From NCBI RefSeq assembly GCF_014337925.2, contig NZ_CP143423.1:2448501-2512500 (forward strand): 64,000 nucleotides of DNA, read 5' to 3'. The DNA is from Roseobacter fucihabitans (GTDB taxonomy: Bacteria > Pseudomonadota > Alphaproteobacteria > Rhodobacterales > Rhodobacteraceae). Of the stretch, positions 1 through 6,817 are shown piece by piece (position 1 is the stretch's first letter; each line of letters opens with the position of its first letter). The translations under genes and the position numbers were made by a program. The notes beneath the pieces were generated by a model. The model was given only the letters and a program-made list of their open reading frames with translations. It was not told the DNA's origin and searched no databases.

Positions 1-180
1 TTCATGACTTCGAGTATCTGTGAAGAGCCTATCTGTCTGGAATTGTAGACACTTGCAGATTGAGCACTGGCTTTGCGTCCGAATACAGCGTCAAAGCCGC
101 GCTAGACGCGAATACTGTATCTATACTGTGTTTGAGTAGCTCACACCTGGCCCGTATGGCGTCTAAGTGCTTGTTTTTAT

Positions 181-255
181 TGGCTCCGGCGGTAGGGATC
201 GAACCTACGACCAATTGATTAACAGTCAACTGCTCTACCGCTGAGCTACGCCGGA
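181..255 (-). tRNA. tRNA-Asn (GTT)
   Basis: The reverse strand folds into a full cloverleaf. The acceptor stem TCCGGCG pairs with CGCCGGA, the anticodon stem GTTGA pairs with TCAAT, and the loop CTGTTAA carries anticodon GTT. The T-arm has the usual TTCGATC loop. A G discriminator and an encoded CCA lie at the 3' end (181-184). The 180 bases beyond the 3' end, to the window edge, hold no gene I can support. Confidence 0.95.
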
Positions 256-945
256 ACGGTTTGTGCGTCATAACAGCGACAAATTATATCGTCCAGAGGA
301 TTTTACAGGAAAAATCAGGGATTTCTGTTCTTGAGCGAGTGCCCATAGACAATCACCTTGAAGCGATCCGCCCGGCGGCCCAGTTCTAGCAGGCAGAAGA
401 GTTGCAATCTGCTTTATCGCAGCCCGTTGCGGTAGCTCTGAATTCTGGGACCTTTGCGAAGTCATTCGCGAGCATGTAGCGCCAATCGTAGATTTTTTCG
501 TCCTCTTCCTCTTTAACTTTATAGCTCATTTTGAGGCGGTGTAACTACGATTTTTCCCCGCGCAGCGCGGTTTGGGACCCTCTGCGCAGCACCCACTTTA
601 GCGGAGGAGGTTGAGAAGATACTGAAAATCATTCTTGGAAACCTCATTTATCAGTAGCTAGGCGCGAAAATACTGTGGGGTTCCTCAGACTCTGACTGTG
701 TTGACGCGGTGCATCTGGATCCATCGGTCCCCGGCGCGCTTCTTTTGCAGAATAACAGGTATTCTGAGGGTGTCGGAAATGGCCCTGTCTCAAAGCCCCG
801 CAAAAAAGACGCGCGCCGATGGCATGTTCAAGATTGCAGCAAACCCGCGCCGCAGCGTTCAACATCGCCCGAAAGTAACGAAAAAATTAAGGTATGGCGC
901 GCATAAGATAGAGTATTCATTAAATATTCACGAAAAGGGCGCTTG
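256..945. other. Intergenic stretch without a recognisable gene
   Basis: About 690 bp between the tRNA-Asn gene and the broken Lrp-type gene. Short open frames exist on both strands, but none resembles a known family or has a convincing start site. The last 40 bases are AT-rich and contain the imperfect dyad ATTCATTAAATATTC just before the Lrp-type start, which could be a promoter or an autoregulatory site. I see no RNA gene here. Confidence 0.4.
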
Positions 946-1402
946 ATGCTGGATGATTTGGACTTGCGGCTTTTGGAGGCCTTGCAGAAGGACGCCAATC
1001 TGACGGCCCAGCAATTGAGGGATGTGCTGCATCTATCGCCAAGTCAGGCGGGGCGCAGACGGCAACGTCCGGAAAATGACGGCTTCATTCGCGCCTATGT
1101 CGCACAGCTCAACGCCACGCGGCTCGGACTACATATTCAGGGGTTCATTCAGGTTCACATCACGATGGAAGTGCCCGAGCATGGTGAAACCTTTGGAGCA
1201 CCTGGTGAACACACGCCCGGAAATCACGAGCGCGTGGACAATGACCCGCGATGCTGATTATCTGTTGCGGGCGTACTGCGTTGATTTGCCTGCCTTCAAC
1301 GCGCTTACTCACAAAATATCGCTGCCGCATCCCGCTGTGGCGCGCGTCCACAACCAGATTGTTATGGACCAGCTAAAATCCGAGGGGCCTTTGCCCACCT
1401 GA
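946..1402 (+). pseudogene. Lrp/AsnC-family transcriptional regulator, frameshifted
   Basis: The first reading frame gives the N-terminal winged-helix DNA-binding part of an AsnC-type regulator (LDLRLLEALQKDANLTAQQL, then an SPSQAGRRRQR recognition helix). After about residue 83 that frame turns to nonsense and stops at 1257. The +1 frame carries the effector-binding RAM part: LEHLVNTRPEITSAWTMTRD, DADYLLRAYCVDLPAF, then the C-terminal helix ending near 1402. Removing one base near 1192-1196 (ACC TTT GGA) would join the two. The intact protein would be about 152 residues, normal for the family. The start is the ATG at 946 behind AAAAGGG; a TTG lies one codon earlier. It is either a disabled regulator or a sequencing slip. 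Confidence 0.75.
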
Positions 1403-1427
1403 CCCCGCGCGAGGAGAAATCGCCCTG

Positions 1428-3302
1428 ATGGATAGTTTCCTGTACCAAGCCTCAATATACTTGGCCGCAGCTGTGATTGCGGTGCCGATTGCCGCGCGGC
1501 TCGGTCTGGGGTCGGTGCTGGGATATCTGGCGGCGGGGATCATCATCGGGCCGGTGCTGGGGCTTGTGGGCTCAGAGACCGAGGATCTGCAACATTTCGC
1601 GGAATTCGGTGTGGTCATGATGCTGTTCCTGATTGGGTTGGAACTGGAACCGCGCGCGCTCTGGGACATGCGCCACCGGTTGATCGGTCTCGGGGGATTA
1701 CAGGTCGTGCTCAGCACGCTGGCCATCATGGGCATCGCTATGGCCTATAACCAACCCTGGGGTGTGGCCTTGGCCATTGGCCTGACGCTTGCGCTCAGCT
1801 CTACCGCCATTGTTTTGCAAACCCTCTCCGAAAAAGGGCTGATGCAGACAAGCGGCGGACGGTCGGTGTTTTCTGTCCTGCTGACGCAGGACATCGCCGT
1901 GATCCCGATCCTCGCCTTTCTACCTCTCCTGATCGCCGCCGTTCCGACGAAAATGGCCGAGGATGGCTCGATCCTGCGCGCAGGCGAAGAGGCGCATGAC
2001 AAAGGCCACCACAGCCTGTCCCTGATCGAAGGTCTGCCCGGTTGGGGCGTCACGCTCGTGACCATCGCCGCTATCGGGGTCGTGATTCTGGTTGGCGTTT
2101 TTCTGACCCGCCCGCTGTTTCGCTATATCCACGCCGCCCGCTTGCGCGAGATGTATACCGCGCTGGCGCTGCTGATTGTAGTGGGGATTTCATTCCTGAT
2201 GACGCTGGTGGGCCTGTCACCTGCTTTGGGCGCTTTTCTGGCCGGTGTCGTTCTGGCCAGTTCGGAATTTCGCCACGAATTGGAAACCGATCTCGAACCC
2301 TTCAAGGGCCTGTTATTGGGGCTGTTTTTTATCACCGTTGGGGCAGGTATCAATTTCACCCTGCTCTTTGACAACCTTGGCAATATCATCGCCATGTCGC
2401 TGCTGGTGATCATCGTCAAAGGCATGATCCTCTACGGTCTGGGTCGCGCGTTCAAACTCAAGGGCAAGGACCAGTGGCTCTTTGCCCTCGCCCTCGCGCA
2501 GGCCGGTGAGTTTGGCTTTGTGCTGGTGTCGTTTTCCGTGGTGCAGGGTGTGATCCCCGTGGATGTCGCCGAAACCCTGCTTTTGGTGATCGCCCTGACC
2601 ATGTTGATCACGCCCTTGCTGTTCATCCTGCATGATGTGCTGTCCAAACGGATGAAGGATACACAAGAACAACACGCAGATGATGAGATCGACATCGAAG
2701 GGCCCGTCATCATCGCCGGCATCGGTCGTTTCGGGCAGATCGTCAACCGCCTCGTACAGGGCAACGGGTTCCAAACTGTGGTGCTGGATCATAACATGGA
2801 AACCATCGCCGTGATGCGCCGTTTCGGGTTCAAGGGGTTTCTCGGAGACCCCACGCGCCCGGACATCCTTCGCGCCGCCGGAATCGAAACCGCGCGGGTT
2901 CTGGTCGTGGCGCTGGATGATCCGGAATCAGCGATCAAGCTTGTGCAATACGCCCGTAAAAAGCGCCCGGACCTGCATATCGTGGCGCGCGCGCGGGACC
3001 GCTCGCATGTGTATCGTCTGTATCAGGCAGGTGCGAATGATATCGTGCGCGAATTGTTTGATGGCTCGCTGCGCGCGGGCCGCTATGTGCTCGAGAATGT
3101 TGGGCTCAGCGAATATGAAGCCGCCGAGGCCGAACGCATTTTCTACCACCATGACCGCCATTCGGTGCAGGAATTGGCGCAGCTTTGGGACCCGGATGTG
3201 CCGACCAGTCAGAACCCGGCCTATCTTGCCCGTGCCAAGGAGTTACAAAAAGAGCTGGAAACCGCGTTTTTAAGCAGAGATGCCGAGGACAAAGGCGCAT
3301 GA
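1428..3302 (+). CDS. CPA2-family monovalent cation:proton antiporter with RCK domain (Kef type)
   Basis: A 624-residue inner-membrane protein. Residues 1 to about 400 are hydrophobic and form a dozen or so membrane segments of the Na/H exchanger fold, with family landmarks LALSSTAIVLQTLSEKG and GLSPALGAFLAGVVLASSEF. A cytoplasmic RCK/TrkA-N domain follows from about 425, with a Rossmann nucleotide loop (IIAGIGRFGQIV). Family members exchange K or Na for protons and are gated by nucleotide or glutathione ligands. The start ATG follows GAGGAGAAAT. It lies 25 bp after the broken Lrp-type gene and ends at a hairpin facing cobT. Whether it is KefB, KefC or a paralogue cannot be decided here, and no KefF/KefG partner is adjacent. 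Confidence 0.9.
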   Translation: MDSFLYQASIYLAAAVIAVPIAARLGLGSVLGYLAAGIIIGPVLGLVGSETEDLQHFAEFGVVMMLFLIGLELEPRALWDMRHRLIGLGGLQVVLSTLAIMGIAMAYNQPWGVALAIGLTLALSSTAIVLQTLSEKGLMQTSGGRSVFSVLLTQDIAVIPILAFLPLLIAAVPTKMAEDGSILRAGEEAHDKGHHSLSLIEGLPGWGVTLVTIAAIGVVILVGVFLTRPLFRYIHAARLREMYTALALLIVVGISFLMTLVGLSPALGAFLAGVVLASSEFRHELETDLEPFKGLLLGLFFITVGAGINFTLLFDNLGNIIAMSLLVIIVKGMILYGLGRAFKLKGKDQWLFALALAQAGEFGFVLVSFSVVQGVIPVDVAETLLLVIALTMLITPLLFILHDVLSKRMKDTQEQHADDEIDIEGPVIIAGIGRFGQIVNRLVQGNGFQTVVLDHNMETIAVMRRFGFKGFLGDPTRPDILRAAGIETARVLVVALDDPESAIKLVQYARKKRPDLHIVARARDRSHVYRLYQAGANDIVRELFDGSLRAGRYVLENVGLSEYEAAEAERIFYHHDRHSVQELAQLWDPDVPTSQNPAYLARAKELQKELETAFLSRDAEDKGA

Positions 3303-3309
3303 TAGGAAT

Positions 3310-3335
3310 GAAGCCCTGACCCGCGTCAGGGCTTC
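3310..3335. terminator. Hairpin between convergent antiporter and cobT
   Basis: A perfect 10-bp stem, GAAGCCCTGA / TCAGGGCTTC, with loop CCCGCG. It lies in the 43-bp gap between two convergent stop codons, so it probably ends transcription from both sides. Neither side has a long T-run. Confidence 0.7.
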
Positions 3336-3345
3336 TGATCCGCTC

Positions 3346-4359
3346 TTAGCTGTCCGAAACACCGGCTTCGGCAAAGGTGGCCATGCCACTCAGACAGGCA
3401 ACGGCCGCCTTAAGAACGCCAAGCGACAGCGCCGCCCCCGACGCTTCGCCCAGACGCAAGCCCAGCGATAGCAAGGGTTTCTTGTCCAAGGCCTCCAGCA
3501 TCCGGGCATGCGCGCCTTCCGCACTCAGATGACCCGCGACGCAGTGATCAAGCGATCCCGCCACAGTCTTTTCCAGCGAGGCCGCCGCCGCGCAACAAAT
3601 GAAACCATCCAACAGCACCGGTATCCGCAGGCTGCGCGCGCGCGCAATCGCCCCGGCCATCCCTGCTAATTCGCGCCCGCCCAGACGGCGCAGCATTTCA
3701 AGACCATCCCCCTGCCCCGCGTGCAGCGCCACCCCTTCGGCGACCACGCGGGTCTTATTGGCCAACCCCGCATCATCGACACCGGTGCCCCGGCCCGTCC
3801 AATCTTCAGCGCCGCCGCCAAACAGCGCCGTCGCCAGCGCCGCCGCAGAGGTCGTATTGCCAATGCCCATCTCGCCGGTGACCAGAACATCGGCGTTTTC
3901 ATCCACCGCGTTCCATCCGGCCAGAAGCGCGGCGCTAAAATCCCCCTCGCTCATCGCAGGGCTTTGCGTGAAATCGGCCGTGGGCGTATCAAGCGAGAGC
4001 GCATGCACGTCCAAAGTAGCGCCGAAGGTCTGCGAAAGCTGGTTGATCGCGGCACCGCCATGTTCGAAATTCAGCACCATCTGCGCCGTCACTTCAGGCG
4101 GAAAGGCCGATACGCCCTGTGCCGCGACGCCGTGGTTTCCTGCAAAAACAATCACTTGCGGGGTCGTGATCGTCGGGCGATCGGTCCCGCGCCATCCCGC
4201 ATACCATATCGCAAGATCCTCCAACCGCCCCAAAGCCGCAGGGGGTTTGGTCAATTGCCCGTTTCGGGCCTGCGCGGCGGCAATGGCACCGGTATCACTG
4301 GCCGGCTGCGTGGCTAAAAGAGCCCTGAAACCCTTCAGATCGGAAAAAGCTGCTGTCAT
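3346..4359 (-). CDS. cobT: Nicotinate-nucleotide--dimethylbenzimidazole phosphoribosyltransferase
   Basis: A 337-residue enzyme of cobalamin lower-ligand assembly. It transfers phosphoribosyl from nicotinate mononucleotide to 5,6-dimethylbenzimidazole to give alpha-ribazole phosphate. Visible family landmarks are [15 protein letters not shown] near the N-terminus, the loop [31 protein letters not shown] in the centre, and [17 protein letters not shown] near the C-terminus, whose Glu corresponds to the catalytic Glu317 of the Salmonella enzyme. Length is normal. It is divergent from cobS with an 82-bp gap, so the two genes of nucleotide-loop assembly share a control region. I see no cobalamin riboswitch in that gap, which is too short for one. 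Confidence 0.95.
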   Translation of the reverse strand: MTAAFSDLKGFRALLATQPASDTGAIAAAQARNGQLTKPPAALGRLEDLAIWYAGWRGTDRPTITTPQVIVFAGNHGVAAQGVSAFPPEVTAQMVLNFEHGGAAINQLSQTFGATLDVHALSLDTPTADFTQSPAMSEGDFSAALLAGWNAVDENADVLVTGEMGIGNTTSAAALATALFGGGAEDWTGRGTGVDDAGLANKTRVVAEGVALHAGQGDGLEMLRRLGGRELAGMAGAIARARSLRIPVLLDGFICCAAAASLEKTVAGSLDHCVAGHLSAEGAHARMLEALDKKPLLSLGLRLGEASGAALSLGVLKAAVACLSGMATFAEAGVSDS

Positions 4360-4441
4360 CTTATCACCTCGGTTGCAACGTCACGCCCACCTCATTACCC
4401 AATGCACCAGCACCCACAAGTCACGAACGGCATCTCAGGAT

Positions 4442-5203
4442 ATGAAAACCGACAGATTACCTTTTTGGCTGCTCGACATCCTCGTGGCAGGCGCATTGCT
4501 CAGCCGCTTGCCGCTGCCGCATCTGCCCGAAAACGCCTTCATCCACACCGCGCGCGCCGCCTGGGCCTATCCTGTGGTGGGTGCGGTTCTGGGCACGCTG
4601 GCCGGGGCGTGCGGCCTCGCCATTATGGGGCTCGATTTGCCCGCACCTTTTGCGGCGGGCGGCGTTCTGGCGGCGTTGATGCTGCTGACCGGCGCGATGC
4701 ATGAAGACGGGCTGGCCGATACGGCTGATGGGTTCTGGGGCGGGTTTGATCCTGCGCGCCGCCTGGAGATCATGAAGGATAGCCAGATCGGCACCTATGG
4801 CGTTCTGGCTTTGCTGGTGGTGACGGGGCTGCGCTGGGTGGCATATGCGGCTTTGCTGCCGCTGGGCCTCTTGCCGGTGGTGGTGGCGGCGGTCCTTTCG
4901 CGCGCCACAATGCCCTGCCTGATGGCATCTGTGCCAAACGCGCGAAACTCCGGCCTGTCAAAATCCGTCGGCTCACCCAGCATGCCAATCGTCGCGACAG
5001 GGGTCGTCATTGCTCTGGCGCTGGCAGGCCTGTGCGTCGGTGTATCTGCGATAATGTATCTTATCATGGGCCTCGCAGTCGCGTTACTGGTGGGATGGCT
5101 TGCGATGCGCAAGATCAAAGGACAAACCGGAGACGTCCTGGGGGCGACGCAACAACTGTCCGAACTGGCGATACTCGGCACAATGATCGCGCAAATGACA
5201 TAA
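4442..5203 (+). CDS. cobS: Adenosylcobinamide-GDP ribazoletransferase (cobalamin synthase)
   Basis: A 253-residue integral membrane enzyme that joins adenosylcobinamide-GDP to alpha-ribazole (phosphate), the last step of adenosylcobalamin assembly. The family motif MHEDGLADTADGFWGGFD with its conserved acidic residues lies near residue 85. Most of the rest is hydrophobic, with about six membrane segments. The start is the ATG of MKTDRLPFWLL. The same frame stays open upstream, but only as the antisense of cobT. It is divergent from cobT and ends at a strong terminator shared with carD. Confidence 0.95.
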   Translation: MKTDRLPFWLLDILVAGALLSRLPLPHLPENAFIHTARAAWAYPVVGAVLGTLAGACGLAIMGLDLPAPFAAGGVLAALMLLTGAMHEDGLADTADGFWGGFDPARRLEIMKDSQIGTYGVLALLVVTGLRWVAYAALLPLGLLPVVVAAVLSRATMPCLMASVPNARNSGLSKSVGSPSMPIVATGVVIALALAGLCVGVSAIMYLIMGLAVALLVGWLAMRKIKGQTGDVLGATQQLSELAILGTMIAQMT

Positions 5204-5206
5204 AAA

Positions 5207-5233
5207 AAACCGCGCCCACCAAGGCGCGGTTTT
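5207..5233. terminator. Bidirectional terminator between cobS and carD
   Basis: The stem AAAACCGCGCC / GGCGCGGTTTT has an 11-bp perfect match around loop CACCA, with A-runs to the left and T-rich sequence to the right. It lies between convergent genes and should work in both directions. Confidence 0.88.
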
Positions 5234-5253
5234 CATCTTTTCAATCGCTCGGA

Positions 5254-5766
5254 TCAGGCCGCGACGCGGCTTTCAAGCACATCACCCACTTGCTTGGCGG
5301 CGGCCAGTTCATCGCCACCACCAACGGCGGCAACCTCACGCGTCAGCCGCTCAAGGGCTGCCTCATAAAGCTGGCGCTCGGAGTAGCTTTGCTCGCGCTG
5401 ATCATCCGTGCGGTGCAAATCGCGCACGACCTCGGCGATGGCGATCAAGTCACCCGAATTGATCTTTTGCTCATATTCCTGCGCGCGGCGCGACCACATG
5501 GCGCGCTTGACCTTGGCCTTGCCCTTAAGCGTACGCATCGCATGGGTGATCACATCCGGCGAACTCAATGCACGCATCCCGATTTCGGTCGCTTTATGCG
5601 TCGGCACCCGCAATGTCATCTTATCCTTCTCAAACGAGATCACAAAAAGCTCCAGCGAAATGCCAGCGACTTCCTGCTCCTCGACCGAGATGATCTGACC
5701 CACGCCATGCGCCGGATAAACGACGAATTCATTCGGGCGAAAGTCAAGTTTCTTCGATTTGGTCAT
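5254..5766 (-). CDS. CarD-family RNA polymerase-binding transcription regulator
   Basis: A 170-residue protein. The N-terminal Tudor-like RNA polymerase interaction domain begins RPNEFVVYPAHGVGQI (residues 10-25) and is followed by a helical basic DNA-binding part containing MWSRRAQEYEQKINSGD. CarD/CdnL proteins bind the beta subunit and stabilise open promoter complexes, and alphaproteobacterial members act on many housekeeping promoters. Length and architecture are normal. It is transcribed alone, with about 280 bp upstream before fdxA and a strong terminator downstream. Confidence 0.93.
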   Translation of the reverse strand: MTKSKKLDFRPNEFVVYPAHGVGQIISVEEQEVAGISLELFVISFEKDKMTLRVPTHKATEIGMRALSSPDVITHAMRTLKGKAKVKRAMWSRRAQEYEQKINSGDLIAIAEVVRDLHRTDDQREQSYSERQLYEAALERLTREVAAVGGGDELAAAKQVGDVLESRVAA

Positions 5767-5935
5767 TCAGTGTTCCTTAGAAAACGGTCTTGCTCATGCA
5801 AAGCGACAACTCAAACGTGGCAGCAACCTATCAGGCCGCCGCTTCCGATAAGAATTGTCATTTTTACTTGCTCACATACTGAAGTGTCGCGAGCGATCAG
5901 CCTATCCGTTATTGGTTTCTGGCCCTTGTATAACA

Positions 5936-5962
5936 CAAAAAACGGGCTCAAAAAAGTGCCCG
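5936..5962 (-). terminator. Rho-independent terminator downstream of fdxA
   Basis: Read on the reverse strand, the stem CGGGC...GCCCG is followed at once by a run of six to seven T. It lies about 90 bases after the fdxA stop. The rest of the 283-bp gap between carD and fdxA probably holds the carD promoter. Confidence 0.75.
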
Positions 5963-6049
5963 CTGCGTAAACTATCAAAAAGCTTCGGGAAAATAACTGC
6001 CTTGCGGGTCCATCCTGCTCACGAAACCCCTCGAATCACGCCCTGAGGC

Positions 6050-6388
6050 CTATCCACCCTCGCCCGGCGCTTCGGAGAAATATTTCTCCAATTTGCCCGT
6101 TTCGCCGTCGCGCTCTTCAGCATCCGGCAGAGGGTCTTTCTTGGTGATGATCACTGGCCACATTTCGGAATACTTCCGATTGAACTCAACCCATTTTTCC
6201 ATGTCCGGCTCGGTATCCGGGCGGATGGCATCCGCCGGGCATTCCGGCTCACAGACACCGCAATCGATGCATTCATCGGGATGAATGACGAGCATGTTTT
6301 CGCCCTCATAAAAGCAGTCCACAGGACAAACTTCCACGCAATCGGTGAATTTGCAGGCGATGCAGCTGTCGTTCACGATGTAGGTCAT
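6050..6388 (-). CDS. fdxA: Seven-iron ferredoxin FdxA
   Basis: A 112-residue cytoplasmic electron carrier. The two cluster motifs are [19 protein letters not shown] near the N-terminus and [12 protein letters not shown] at residues 40-50. The spacing fits the [3Fe-4S][4Fe-4S] ferredoxin I family common in Proteobacteria. The C-terminal extension ([17 protein letters not shown]) is also typical. It is encoded alone with its own terminator. The start ATG gives the invariant MTYIV N-terminus. Confidence 0.95.
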   Translation of the reverse strand: MTYIVNDSCIACKFTDCVEVCPVDCFYEGENMLVIHPDECIDCGVCEPECPADAIRPDTEPDMEKWVEFNRKYSEMWPVIITKKDPLPDAEERDGETGKLEKYFSEAPGEGG

Positions 6389-6439
6389 CGGGTTCTCACT
6401 TCGGCTAGGTCTGAAGGTTAGCTAAATCAGCCGCCCGGA

Positions 6440-6817
6440 TCATTCAAGAGAGCGCGCCTTAGAAAGATCCATGATGCGACGATTACGCTTGGTCGGGCGA
6501 CCTTTTCCCTCATATGCGGGATTTTCCGGTACCTTATCCTTTGTGCGCGCGACAGGTGGGGACAGATCGGTATAAAGCGCCTGGGCTTCCGGGGCCGGCC
6601 CGCGCCGCTGGCCGATGGCATCGATCTGGATCACGCGAATGTGATCTCCTTGTGCGAATGTCAATACATCCGCCGCGCCCACCATCTGGCTGCGTTTGTG
6701 GACCCGCTCGCCATTGACCCGTACGTCCCCCGCGACGACACGGGCCGCGGCAAGGGAACGCGTCTTGAAAAAACGCGCATGCCACAACCATTTGTCCAGA
6801 CGCAGTTTTTCAGCCAA
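6440..6817 (-). CDS. S4-domain RNA-binding protein (Hsp15-like)
   Basis: A 125-residue basic protein. The S4 fold comes first (LRLDKWLWHARFFKTRSLA, then VRVNGERVHKRSQMVGAADVL) and is followed by a positively charged tail (GKGRPTKRNRRIMD). Hsp15 relatives bind 50S subunits with stalled nascent chains, and that role is inferred from family only. The start codon is TTG at 6815-6817, touching the TAA stop of the upstream helicase gene with no base between them, so the two are probably translationally coupled. No later start would keep the S4 domain. Confidence 0.85.
   Translation of the reverse strand: MAEKLRLDKWLWHARFFKTRSLAAARVVAGDVRVNGERVHKRSQMVGAADVLTFAQGDHIRVIQIDAIGQRRGPAPEAQALYTDLSPPVARTKDKVPENPAYEGKGRPTKRNRRIMDLSKARSLE

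Noticed and set aside
29-465. Reverse-strand open frames around tRNA-Asn
   Set aside because: They run through the tRNA gene and have no family resemblance or ribosome site.
644-942. Short overlapping frames on both strands before the Lrp-type gene
   Set aside because: No motif, no start signal and mutually overlapping; chance frames are more likely.
4360-4441. Cobalamin riboswitch between cobT and cobS
   Set aside because: The 82-bp gap is too short and lacks a B12-box-like core.
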